Shown: positions 34,150 to 42,175 of the stretch, piece after piece
How the letters are laid out: every line of letters starts with the position of its first letter
Numbering within the stretch: the first letter of the stretch is position 1
Assembly (NCBI GenBank): GCA_002363385.1
Contig: DEVL01000006.1
Span: forward strand, 412,341-476,340
Length of the DNA stretch: 64,000 nucleotides
Direction: 5' to 3'
Source: Stenotrophomonas maltophilia
GTDB taxonomy: Bacteria > Pseudomonadota > Gammaproteobacteria > Xanthomonadales > Xanthomonadaceae
Position numbers and translations under genes: made by a program
The notes under the pieces: generated by a model
Told to the model about the DNA's origin: nothing
Seen by the model: only the letters and a program-made list of their open reading frames with translations
The model's database searches: none

Positions 34150-35028
34150 TCAGGCCAGACCGGCCTGCTTCATCACTTCGGCGGCGTAGTCTTCCACCAC
34201 CTTCTCGATGCCTTCGCCGACGGCCAGGCGCTGGAAGCCGACCACATCGGCACCGGCGGCCTTCAGGACCTGCTCGACCGACTGGTTGGTGTCCAGCACG
34301 TACGGCTGGCCGTACAGGGTCACTTCGTTGACGATCTTGGCGATCTTGCCGCTGATGATCTTTTCCAGGATATCGGCCGGCTTGGACTTGTCCTTGTCGG
34401 ACATCTTGGCCAGTTCGATTTCCTTTTCCTTGGCAACGAACTCGGCCGGCACATCGGCCGCCTTGTTGTGCGGCGGGTTCATGGCAGCCACGTGCATGGC
34501 CAGGCCACGGGCCAGCTCTTCGTTGCCGCCGGCCAGCTCGACCAGCACGCCGATGCGGCCGCCGTGCACGTAGGCAGCGACGTTGTTGGTCGATTCCAGA
34601 CGCACGATGCGACGCACGTCGACCTTCTCGCCCACCTTGGCGATGACGGCGGCGCGGGCTTCTTCGATCGTCTCGCCGGTCGGCAGCTTGGCAGCCTTCA
34701 GGGCGTCGATGTCGGCAGCGCCCGAGCTCAGGGCGGTGGCGGCAACGGCCTTGGTGAAGTCCAGGAAGTTGCTGTCCTTGGCGACGAAGTCGGTTTCGGA
34801 GTTGACTTCGACCAGTACGGCCTTGCCGCCGTCCTGGGCTGCCACGATGATGCCTTCGGCAGCCACGCGGTCAGCCTTCTTGTCGGCCTTGGCCAGGCCG
34901 GACTTGCGCAGCCATTCGGCCGAGGCGTCGATGTCGCCGCCGTTTTCGACGAGTGCCTTCTTGCACTCCATCATGCCGGCGCCAGTGCGCTCGCGCAGTT
35001 CCTTGACCAGGGAAGCAGTGATTTCCAC
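34150..35028 (-). CDS. tsf: Elongation factor Ts
   Basis: 292 residues from a GTG at 35028 (SD GAGGA upstream). It is the nucleotide exchange factor for EF-Tu. ITASLVKELRERTGAGMMECKKAL is the diagnostic N-terminus, followed by the core with LVEVNSETDFVAKDSNF (the TDFV motif that contacts EF-Tu) and PYVLDTNQSVEQVLK in the C-terminal module. It follows rpsB in the normal order. Confidence 0.97.
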   Translation of the reverse strand: MEITASLVKELRERTGAGMMECKKALVENGGDIDASAEWLRKSGLAKADKKADRVAAEGIIVAAQDGGKAVLVEVNSETDFVAKDSNFLDFTKAVAATALSSGAADIDALKAAKLPTGETIEEARAAVIAKVGEKVDVRRIVRLESTNNVAAYVHGGRIGVLVELAGGNEELARGLAMHVAAMNPPHNKAADVPAEFVAKEKEIELAKMSDKDKSKPADILEKIISGKIAKIVNEVTLYGQPYVLDTNQSVEQVLKAAGADVVGFQRLAVGEGIEKVVEDYAAEVMKQAGLA

Positions 35029-35154
35029 GGGATTTCCTCACGAAAGAAAGGGGTTGGGCCGGCATGGTGGCCGGCCCGTGTGACAGTGTCCTGTCGTCGC
35101 GCCATCGGCAGCGGACAGGAACGGTGGGCGCGTTGCGCCCACCGTGGGCCTGGA

Positions 35155-35982
35155 TCAGGCCTGGGCTTCGCCAGCGGCCGGAGCGTCGGCAGCCGGAGCG
35201 GCAGCAGCCTTCTTGGCCGGAGCGCGGCGGGCCGGCTTGGTTTCTTCGGTGGCAGCAGCGTCGGCGAACTCTTCTTCACGGACGGTAGCAGCGTGCGGAG
35301 CAGCCGCCTTGCCTTCCAGCACGGCGTCGGCAGCGGCGCGGGCGTACAGCTGCACAGCGCGGATGGCGTCGTCGTTGCCCGGGATCGCGTAATCGACCAG
35401 TTCCGGGTTGTAGTTGGTATCGACGACCGCGATCACCGGGATGCCGAGCTTCTTGGCTTCCTTGATGGCGATGTCTTCGTGGCCGATATCGATGACGAAG
35501 ATCGCGTCGGGCAGACGGTTCATGTCCTTGATGCCGCCCAGCGAGGCTTCCAGCTTGTCGCGCTCGCGACGCAGGCCCAGCACTTCGTGCTTGACCAGCT
35601 TGTCGAAGCTGCCGTCGGTCTCACCGGCTTCCAGTTCCTTCAGGCGGGCAACCGACTGCTTGACGGTACGGAAGTTGGTCAGGGTGCCGCCCAGCCAACG
35701 CTGGTTCATGAAGGGCATGCCGCAACGTTCGGCTTCTTCACGGATCGACTCGCGGGCGCTGCGCTTGGTGCCCAGGAACAGGATGGTGCCGCGCTTCTGG
35801 GCAACGCTGGAAATGAAGTTCATCGCGTCATTGAAGAGCGGAACGGTCTTTTCCAGGTTGATGATGTGGATCTTGCCGCGGGCGCCGAAGATGTACTGGC
35901 CCATCTTGGGGTTCCAGTAACGGGTCTGGTGGCCGAAATGGACGCCGGCTTCCAGCATCTGACGCATGGTGACCTGGGGCAT
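35155..35982 (-). CDS. rpsB: 30S ribosomal protein S2
   Basis: 275 residues from the ATG at 35982, preceded by CAGGAG. It starts VTMRQMLEAGVHFGHQTRYWNPKMG, with GTKRSARESIREEAERCGMPFMNQRWLGGTLTNFRTV-type body and DAIFVIDIGHEDIAIKEAKKLGIPV. The last ~45 residues are a low-complexity Ala/Lys/Pro tail (PARRAPAKKAAAAP) longer than in E. coli S2 (241 residues), as is common in high-GC relatives. The start at 36042 in the same frame overlaps the leader and is rejected. Confidence 0.97.
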   Translation of the reverse strand: MPQVTMRQMLEAGVHFGHQTRYWNPKMGQYIFGARGKIHIINLEKTVPLFNDAMNFISSVAQKRGTILFLGTKRSARESIREEAERCGMPFMNQRWLGGTLTNFRTVKQSVARLKELEAGETDGSFDKLVKHEVLGLRRERDKLEASLGGIKDMNRLPDAIFVIDIGHEDIAIKEAKKLGIPVIAVVDTNYNPELVDYAIPGNDDAIRAVQLYARAAADAVLEGKAAAPHAATVREEEFADAAATEETKPARRAPAKKAAAAPAADAPAAGEAQA

Positions 35983-36000
35983 TGCAGTAACTCCTGATAG

Positions 36001-36115
36001 GGAACCGGCCGCCACGGGTAATAGTTGGGCGGTCCGCCGCAAGGCGGGTGGTTCCGGGGTTTGGCTTCCCTGTCGCTTCCGTGACCGAACTCCTTGCGGA
36101 GCACCCCGGCACGGA
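36001..36115 (-). promoter_or_regulatory. Structured rpsB mRNA leader, candidate S2 autoregulatory element
   Basis: Two structured parts can be drawn on the minus strand. At 36078-36115, a TCCGTG/CACGGA stem is capped by CTCC-GCAA-GGAG. At 36001-36055, a GGAACC/GGTTCC outer stem encloses CCGCC/GGCGG and CCGCC/GGCGG-type inner pairs just ahead of the rpsB ribosome binding site. Leaders of rpsB in gammaproteobacteria are known to be bound by S2 for feedback control; whether this one matches that class needs a covariance search. Confidence 0.5.
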
Positions 36116-36194
36116 TATGGGCGGCAGGTGTGAATTCACCGGTGACGTCCGGTGTTGACGTGCTTCACGCGAAAGGACGCGGGAAATCCAGTCG

Positions 36195-36224
36195 ATTATA
36201 GCCTGGCCTGGGCCGGCGCTGCAA
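36195..36224 (-). promoter_or_regulatory. rpsB promoter
   Basis: On the minus strand, TTGCAG (36224-36219), an 18-base spacer, then a perfect TATAAT (36200-36195). This is the best sigma-70 promoter seen in the window and is placed for a ~205-base rpsB leader. Confidence 0.7.
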
Positions 36225-36449
36225 TCTCGGGTGCTGCGGGGGGGCAGGGTGACCGCTTCTGCAGGGTCCGGGCGGGCCCGGAAGCGGACGTTGGCATCGC
36301 CGTCATTAATAAAGCCTGCCAAGGCACCGGATGGCCTGCGCTGCCGTGCAGATCCGCAGGCAGCGACGTCACGCGCGGGCATCGAGCATCGGACGGACGG
36401 GGAAGCGACTGTCAGCGGCCAGGACGGGGCGTCTTGAGGGCTCGCCCCT

Positions 36450-37499
36450 TCAATAGGTGATGGTCACCGTGATCAGGTCGTTGTAGCTGCCTTGGGCGGG
36501 AATCGCACCCGTCGTCGGCGGGGCCCGACCATAGACGGTGAGCGTCTGCGCGCTCCCGTTGCCGGTGCCGGCCTGGGTGTCGGTGTTGATCGTGTTGCCC
36601 CAGCGCTGCGAGCGCGCTGCGTCGCGATACAGCTCGTAGGGGATGTAGTAGACGCTGCTGTCCGGGGCGGTGAAGCGCATGCGCCGGACGTTGCCGAGCG
36701 CGTTCTGCCCGTTGTTCAGACCGATGCTGTAGGCGGTACGGTTGATACAGGTCAGGCCGATCGTCGAGGTGCGATCAAGATTGGCGGTGATGGCGCCAGC
36801 GTTGCTGCCGAAGTCCATGTCGGTGGTGACGTAGGTGCTGCACTGGGGCAGGACGTTGGCGCTGACCGTGAACGGGAACGCGCCGTCGGCGGTCTTGTGG
36901 CCAGTGACGCCGCTGCTGCTGGTGCACAGCGCCGGGGGCTGGGCAGTGCCGATGATGCTTTCGTTGTAGGCGTATTCCAGGCTCACGTTGGCGGCATTGA
37001 AGCTGCTGGAGAAGGCGCCGGCCGACAGCACCTGGGCGGCGGGAATCTGGCCATAAAGCGTGACTGTCTGCGCGCCGCTGCCGCCGGTCAGCAAGGGCAC
37101 GCCGTAACTGAGCGTCACCACCGCTGCCGCCGGTGAAGCGCCGGGTACGGCACCCCACACGGTGGTGCGGCCGGCATTGCTGTAGAGCTGGAACGCCATC
37201 GGATCGGACGTGGCATTGGTCATGCTGCGGCTCGGCAGCAGCGTGCTGCCGGTGCTGCCCGCGCCGATCTTCAGGCAGGCGCGCACGCTGGCACTGCCCA
37301 GAACGCTCAGCGCGGCGGTGTTGCAGGTAATGGTGAAGCTGGTCATGGCGTTGGTCGGGCTCGCCGCGCCATTGGTGATGGTGCCGAATGCCAGTGCGGT
37401 CGGCGCCGTCGCCGTGCACGTGGTATCCGCACGTGCTGTTGTCACCCAGCACAGCGCCCCCAGCGCCAGCATCATCGCGAGCAGCCGGGGAGCGATCAT
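36450..37499 (-). CDS. Csu-type pilus tip adhesin, two SCPU domains (CsuE-like)
   Basis: 349 residues from the ATG at 37499, which overlaps the usher stop by four bases. A signal peptide (RLLAMMLALGALCWVTTARA) is followed by two spore-coat-U-like domains, about residues 27-175 and 185-349. Each has paired Cys, a YxLYxDAxRSxRWG-type strand and a closing TLTVYG element, and the second ends in VTITY. In the archaic chaperone-usher (sigma clade) systems the two-domain subunit is the tip adhesin for abiotic surfaces. It is the last gene of a four-gene operon. Confidence 0.82.
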   Translation of the reverse strand: MIAPRLLAMMLALGALCWVTTARADTTCTATAPTALAFGTITNGAASPTNAMTSFTITCNTAALSVLGSASVRACLKIGAGSTGSTLLPSRSMTNATSDPMAFQLYSNAGRTTVWGAVPGASPAAAVVTLSYGVPLLTGGSGAQTVTLYGQIPAAQVLSAGAFSSSFNAANVSLEYAYNESIIGTAQPPALCTSSSGVTGHKTADGAFPFTVSANVLPQCSTYVTTDMDFGSNAGAITANLDRTSTIGLTCINRTAYSIGLNNGQNALGNVRRMRFTAPDSSVYYIPYELYRDAARSQRWGNTINTDTQAGTGNGSAQTLTVYGRAPPTTGAIPAQGSYNDLITVTITY

Positions 37500-39844
37500 G
37501 GCGCGGGTGTCGGCAGGCAGCGCAGTGGGCCGATCCGGGGCATGCCGGGCGAGGTGGCGGTGATGGGCGGTGCCAGGCGCACGCTGCAATGCCCGTCAGG
37601 CAGTTCGACCTGCAGTTGGGCCGGTGTGAGGACATCCTCCAGGTAGGTTTCCCCGTCGTAGCCCACCGTGGCGGCCCGTCCGCCGGGCAGCCGCACGCTG
37701 CTGCCGACGGGCAGCGCGACCCCGTCGGAATCGTGCAGGATCACCCGCATGGCCTGGGTGCGGCGCAGGCCGAAGTCGACGCCCAGCCCGGCGCTCTGTC
37801 GTGGCGTCACCCAGGTGTCCACGCGGTCGGCGCGCATGTCGGCCGGCAGATCCAGCGTATCGATGGAGAGCCGGTTGCGCTGCCAGGACAGCAAGGGGGT
37901 CACCAGCAGCAGCCCGTTTTTGTCAGTACTGCCGATCAGCCGGTTCTCCAGCCTCACCGGAATGCCGGCGTAGCCATCGGTGGACACCACGGCAAAGGCA
38001 TCGGGGACCTCGCGCGCGGCAAAGACGTGTCCGCCCATCCAGACGACGCTGCCACTGGCACTGGCGTAGCCATAATCCAGATCCCCTTGGCGCGCGTATC
38101 CCATCGAGTAGCGCCCGACCCGGTTGAGCCAGCCCAGTTCGGCCAGTCCGCCGGCACCGTCGTCACCGCCGCGCGCCTGTATCCGCCAGCCATGGCCACC
38201 CTGGCTGCCGTCGCCCGGTACGGGCTGGGACAGATCGGCGACATAGGTCAGTCGCTCGCCGTTGCGCTGCGCCGACAGGCTGCTCTGCCGGTTGCGCCCC
38301 AGGGCGGCCGATACCGACAGATAGACGCTGCGGTCATCGTTGTCTGCCAGATTCTGGTTGAAGGACAGGTAGGCGGACCAGCGATCGCCGAAGCTGCGCG
38401 ACCAGAACAGGCTGGCGTAGCGGTTGTCCTCGCCATCGGGATAGCGCAGGCGCAGGTAGCTGGCGCTGAGCGATCCGGCGCGTTCCAGGTTCAGGCCCAA
38501 CGTGGCCTGCTCGCTGATGTCCGGGGGCAGGGTGTCCTGCAGTGCACCGAGGTCGCGGTAGGCGCCGTGGGTCCGCCGGGTCAGCAGGTTGATGTTGAAG
38601 CGGCGGTTGTTCCAACTGTAGCCCACGGCATATTGGCCGCCCTGCAGACCCTCGAAGCGGCTGTGTGCATAGGCGGCGTTGACCACACCGGCGCCACCCA
38701 GCAACCACCAGCCCCCGGCACCGCCGTTGAGCACGCCGCCACCGCCTTCCAGGTGCGCTTCGGCGGTAAACCGGTCGCTGGCGCCATAACGCCAGGTGGC
38801 GCTGCCGATCACCGGCGTTTCATAGGCGAACGAGCGCAGCCCATAGTCCTTTCGCATCCGGCCCACCCCGGCCGACCAGTCGGACAGACCCATCGCCAGC
38901 AGCTGCTGCGTGCCGTAGAAGGCAAAGTCCAGCGTCTGCATCCGGCCGAATGCATCGGTGATCACCACCTGTGCGTTGCCGGTGCCGTTGATGCCCGGCT
39001 GCGCGGCCAACTGGAAGGGGCCGATCGGTACCTCGCCGTTGTATTGGCGCAGGCCATCCACATAAAGCTCCACGTTGGACGGGACCACCGCTTCGCCGAG
39101 GAAGGTGGGGGTGGGGGTCAACACGCGGTAGGGCTGCAGGCCGTAGTTGCGCCCGATCTGCACACCGCCCATGCGGACTGGCCGGCTCCAGTCGACAAAG
39201 CCACTGTAGAAATCGCCGACCGTCAGCGACACGGCCGATGCCGGAAAATCCAGGCGCCATGCGGTGTCCAGACGCACGCTCTCCCCGCGCCACTGCCGAG
39301 CGGCGGGATCCTGGTAGGTGCGCAGCAACGAACCGGTCTCCAGGACGCCCTCGCCCAGCCCGAACAGACGCAGCTCGGTAGTCAGGGCAAGGTTGCCGCC
39401 GCCCTCGTTGTGGCTGCCATAGACGTCATAGTTGAGCACCATGCCGGGCGAGGTGGCCGCTGCCGGTGCAGCGTCAGCCGCCCGTTCGAGCCGGGTGGTG
39501 GGCAGCGACAGCTGCTCCAGCGGCACATCCAGGGCCAGCGTCTGCAGCGCCGCGTCATAGCGCACGACCACCCCGCTGAGGTGCTCCAGCGCGACCGGCT
39601 GCTCGCCGCGGGCCGAAAAGCCGAGTTGGCGCAGCGTGGCGCCGGAGGCCATCAGCCGGCCCTGCAGTTCGGTAAAGGGCAGCAGTCCGCGCGGGGTCTG
39701 GTTGAGCGTCACCTCCAAGTACAGGGTCTGCGCGGCGGTCAGCGGCGTCGGTGGCGGCAGCATCGCATCGCCCGAAGCGCCAATGTCCGCATCCGCTGCC
39801 ATCGCGGCGCACGGGGTCAGCGTCGCGGTGAGCAGCATCCGCAT
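37496..39844 (-). CDS. Outer membrane usher of the Csu-type pilus (CsuD-like)
   Basis: 782 residues from the ATG at 39844, seven bases after the chaperone stop; it opens a signal peptide (MRMLLTATLTPCAAMA). This is the FimD/PapC-type usher barrel of about 24 strands with an N-terminal chaperone-binding domain, a plug region, and C-terminal domains ending with GHCSVRLAPPI. Family stretches include GLQPYRVLTPTPTFLGEA, PSNVELYVDGLRQYNGEVPIGPF and FGRMQTLDFAFYGTQQLLA. It secretes and polymerises the subunits delivered by the neighbouring chaperone. Confidence 0.9.
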   Translation of the reverse strand: MRMLLTATLTPCAAMAADADIGASGDAMLPPPTPLTAAQTLYLEVTLNQTPRGLLPFTELQGRLMASGATLRQLGFSARGEQPVALEHLSGVVVRYDAALQTLALDVPLEQLSLPTTRLERAADAAPAAATSPGMVLNYDVYGSHNEGGGNLALTTELRLFGLGEGVLETGSLLRTYQDPAARQWRGESVRLDTAWRLDFPASAVSLTVGDFYSGFVDWSRPVRMGGVQIGRNYGLQPYRVLTPTPTFLGEAVVPSNVELYVDGLRQYNGEVPIGPFQLAAQPGINGTGNAQVVITDAFGRMQTLDFAFYGTQQLLAMGLSDWSAGVGRMRKDYGLRSFAYETPVIGSATWRYGASDRFTAEAHLEGGGGVLNGGAGGWWLLGGAGVVNAAYAHSRFEGLQGGQYAVGYSWNNRRFNINLLTRRTHGAYRDLGALQDTLPPDISEQATLGLNLERAGSLSASYLRLRYPDGEDNRYASLFWSRSFGDRWSAYLSFNQNLADNDDRSVYLSVSAALGRNRQSSLSAQRNGERLTYVADLSQPVPGDGSQGGHGWRIQARGGDDGAGGLAELGWLNRVGRYSMGYARQGDLDYGYASASGSVVWMGGHVFAAREVPDAFAVVSTDGYAGIPVRLENRLIGSTDKNGLLLVTPLLSWQRNRLSIDTLDLPADMRADRVDTWVTPRQSAGLGVDFGLRRTQAMRVILHDSDGVALPVGSSVRLPGGRAATVGYDGETYLEDVLTPAQLQVELPDGHCSVRLAPPITATSPGMPRIGPLRCLPTPAP

Positions 39845-39851
39845 GCAGGCC

Positions 39852-40601
39852 TCAGCGAGCCGGCGGCGCGGCGGGCAGTGGCGTCTGGGCCGACTCGCCA
39901 TTGATCTTTGCCGAGAACGTGGCGCCCGCCAGGCGCGCGGCCGGAACGTCCAGTGGCCAGCGCATGGTCTGTCCGCCAAGGACGTAGCCGAGCAGGCCGG
40001 GATGGATGATCTGCGGGCGGTTGGCCGGGCCGAGGCCAAGGTCGGCCAACTGGGCATAGCTGTTGCCGCTGTTGTGCACCTCCAGGGCCGGTCGCCCGTC
40101 GTCGAGGCGTGTCAGCCGCGCCTGCAGGGCGTGTTCCAGGGCGGTGCCCGCATCGGGTTGGACGAACACCGGCATCGAATAGCGCAGCACGAACTGCATA
40201 CCGGTACGACGCGGATCCACCGTGGGCAGTTCATCGACCACCACCCGGTAGGCGCGTTGCGAGGCAGGCGTGGCCGGTTCGCTGCGCACCACGCGGATCA
40301 ACTGCTGCTGGCCGGCGGCCAGCGACTGCATCGGGGGGCTGACCTGCAGATCGGTGGTGGGCACGAGCTGGTCCTGGCCAGCGTCCTGGCGCCACTCGTA
40401 AACCCGCACCTGCACCTGCACCGGGGTGGTGCCGCTGTTGGTGAGCCACAGGGCATCGGCATTCTGCCGCGGCGTCAGCTGCAAAGACGTAGGGGCGACC
40501 TGCAGACTCGCGGCGGTGGCGCTCCCCATCAGCAGCCACAACCAGCCCAGCGCCGCGCACCCGAACAACCGCCCAGGGCGACGCCCTGCGGAAATCGGCA
40601 T
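39852..40601 (-). CDS. Pilus chaperone, PapD-like (CsuC-like)
   Basis: 249 residues from the ATG at 40601, with GAGG seven bases upstream. A signal peptide ends around ATAA. The Ig-like domain I carries SLQVAPTSLQLTPRQNADALWLTNSG and the chaperone signature RAYRVVVDELP, with LRYSMPVFVQP leading into domain II. It binds SCPU subunits in the periplasm by donor-strand complementation. The gene begins nine bases after the major subunit stop. Confidence 0.9.
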   Translation of the reverse strand: MPISAGRRPGRLFGCAALGWLWLLMGSATAASLQVAPTSLQLTPRQNADALWLTNSGTTPVQVQVRVYEWRQDAGQDQLVPTTDLQVSPPMQSLAAGQQQLIRVVRSEPATPASQRAYRVVVDELPTVDPRRTGMQFVLRYSMPVFVQPDAGTALEHALQARLTRLDDGRPALEVHNSGNSYAQLADLGLGPANRPQIIHPGLLGYVLGGQTMRWPLDVPAARLAGATFSAKINGESAQTPLPAAPPAR

Positions 40602-40609
40602 GGCGGACC

Positions 40610-41134
40610 TCAATAGGTGATGGTGGCGGTGATCGTGTCCTGATAGTTACCGGCAGCGGCATTGTTGACGCTGGGGTTGGCGATCTGGCCGTAGACATTC
40701 AGTGTCTGCGCCAGGCCGGTGCCGGTGCCGGCCACTGTATTGGTGCCGGCGGTCGCACCCCACACATTGGTATGTCCGGCATCGCGATAGAGCTGATAGC
40801 CCACGAAATTGTTGGCGGTCACGCTGGCGTCGGTGTTCTTCATGCGCCGGGTGGTCACATCGTTGGCCGTCCCGGCATTGGAGCCGGCATTGAGGGCCAC
40901 GGTATACGGCGTCAGGGCCGAGCACTGCGCGGTGATCGTGCCCTGTGCATTGGACGGGGTCGTGGCGGTGGACAGTGCCGAGCCGAAGTCGACGTCCGTG
41001 GCCGCAGCGGCCGTGATGGTGCAGGCCTTGGTGATGATGACCTTGACGTTGAACGTGGTGGTATCGGCCGCGAGGGCCGAGGTGGCGAGGCCGGTCAGGG
41101 CCAGGGTGAGCAGGGCAGGGCGGAAAAATCGCAT
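40610..41134 (-). CDS. SCPU-domain major pilin (CsuA/B-like)
   Basis: 174 residues from the ATG at 41134, preferred over the ATG at 41140 because AAGGAG is then seven bases away instead of one. A signal peptide (MRFFRPALLTLALTGLATSALA) precedes a single spore-coat-U domain: TFNVKVIITKACTI, a conserved Cys pair, GYQLYRDAGHTNVWG, TLNVYGQI and a C-terminal TATITY strand. It is the first gene of the operon and probably the shaft subunit. On the minus strand TATAAG at 41208-41213 is a possible -10 element. Confidence 0.86.
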   Translation of the reverse strand: MRFFRPALLTLALTGLATSALAADTTTFNVKVIITKACTITAAAATDVDFGSALSTATTPSNAQGTITAQCSALTPYTVALNAGSNAGTANDVTTRRMKNTDASVTANNFVGYQLYRDAGHTNVWGATAGTNTVAGTGTGLAQTLNVYGQIANPSVNNAAAGNYQDTITATITY

Positions 41135-41399
41135 GGGCATGCTCCTTGGACGGGGGTCCTTGCTGAACAACACGATGCTGCCGGACTGTGAAACGGTCTT
41201 CACTCGCTTATAGGTGGCGTCTCGTTTGGAGGCCGTGAGATTTGACGAAATCAATGGCCGTTTTCGGCATGAAACTGCGTTCTGCGACGGCCATCCCATT
41301 CATTCATGCACCTGACTGCGGGTCGCTGCCCAAACCGCGGCTGTCAGCGTTCCATCCCATCCCGTTCAGATTGGCTCCGGATCGGCGATAATGGCCTCC

Positions 41400-42173
41400 A
41401 TGAGCGTGAATCTGAAAACCCCCGAGGAAATCGAACTGATGCGCATCGCCGGCCGCTTGGCCAGCGAGGTGCTCGACGTTGTCACCCCCTACGTCAAGCC
41501 GGGCGTGACGACCGAAGAGCTGGACCGCATCTGCCACGACCACATCATCAATGTGCAGAAGGCGACGCCGGCCAATGTCGGTTACCGCGGCTTCCCCAAG
41601 ACGGTCTGCACGTCGGTCAACAACGTGATCTGCCACGGCATCCCCAGCGAAGCCAAGGTCCTCAAGGACGGCGACATCGTCAACATCGATGTGACCGTGA
41701 TCAAGGACGGCTGGCACGGCGATACCAGCCGCATGTACTACGTCGGCACGCCGTCGGTCATGGCCAAGCGCCTGGTCGATGCGACCTACGAAGCCATGTG
41801 GCGCGGCATCCGTGCGGTGAAGCCGGGCGCGACGCTGGGCGATATCGGCCATGCGATCCAGAGCTATGCCGAAGCCGAGCGCTTCAGCGTGGTGCGCGAG
41901 TACTGCGGCCATGGCATCGGCAAGGTCTACCACGATGAACCGCAGGTGGTGCATTACGGCCGTCCGGGCCAGGGCCTGGTGCTGCAGCCCGGCATGACCT
42001 TCACCATCGAGCCGATGATCAACGAGGGCACCCGCTACAACAAGGTGCTGCCCGATGGCTGGACCGTGGTCACCAAGGACCGCAAGTTGTCGGCGCAGTG
42101 GGAGCACATGGTCGCGGTCACCGAGACCGGCGTCGACGTGCTGACCCTCTCGCCCGGCGAATCGCAGGTCTGA
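41400..42173 (+). CDS. map: Type I methionine aminopeptidase
   Basis: 257 residues from the ATG at 41400. With this start the five metal ligands fall at Asp97, Asp108, His171, Glu204 and Glu235, the same numbers as in E. coli Map, so I prefer it to the ATG at 41391. It removes the N-terminal Met from new proteins. Stretches: GDIVNIDVTVIKDGWHGDTS, REYCGHGIGKVYHDEP, FTIEPMINEG, QWEHMVAVT. First gene of map-glnD-dapD-yffB-dapE. Confidence 0.97.
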   Translation: MSVNLKTPEEIELMRIAGRLASEVLDVVTPYVKPGVTTEELDRICHDHIINVQKATPANVGYRGFPKTVCTSVNNVICHGIPSEAKVLKDGDIVNIDVTVIKDGWHGDTSRMYYVGTPSVMAKRLVDATYEAMWRGIRAVKPGATLGDIGHAIQSYAEAERFSVVREYCGHGIGKVYHDEPQVVHYGRPGQGLVLQPGMTFTIEPMINEGTRYNKVLPDGWTVVTKDRKLSAQWEHMVAVTETGVDVLTLSPGESQV

Positions 42174-42175
42174 GC

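Larger units (their letters stand above)
35983..36449 (-). other. Region between rpsB and the pilus operon
   Basis: 467 bases. The part near rpsB is a ~205-base untranslated leader with several hairpins, followed by the promoter. From about 36230 to 36449 I see no gene. A GGGGCG/CGCCCC hairpin (36424-36446) just after the pilus operon stop lacks a T run but may mark its transcript end. Confidence 0.6.

Noticed and set aside
32323..35997. 1224-codon plus-strand frame crossing pyrH, HDOD-GGDEF, tsf and rpsB
   Set aside because: It runs antisense through several real genes and their gaps. A product would be unrelated to any family, and openness is explained by GC bias in the third codon position.
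37388..39904. 838-codon plus-strand frame opposite the usher gene
   Set aside because: Antisense shadow; the usher with its signal peptide and pilus context is the real gene.
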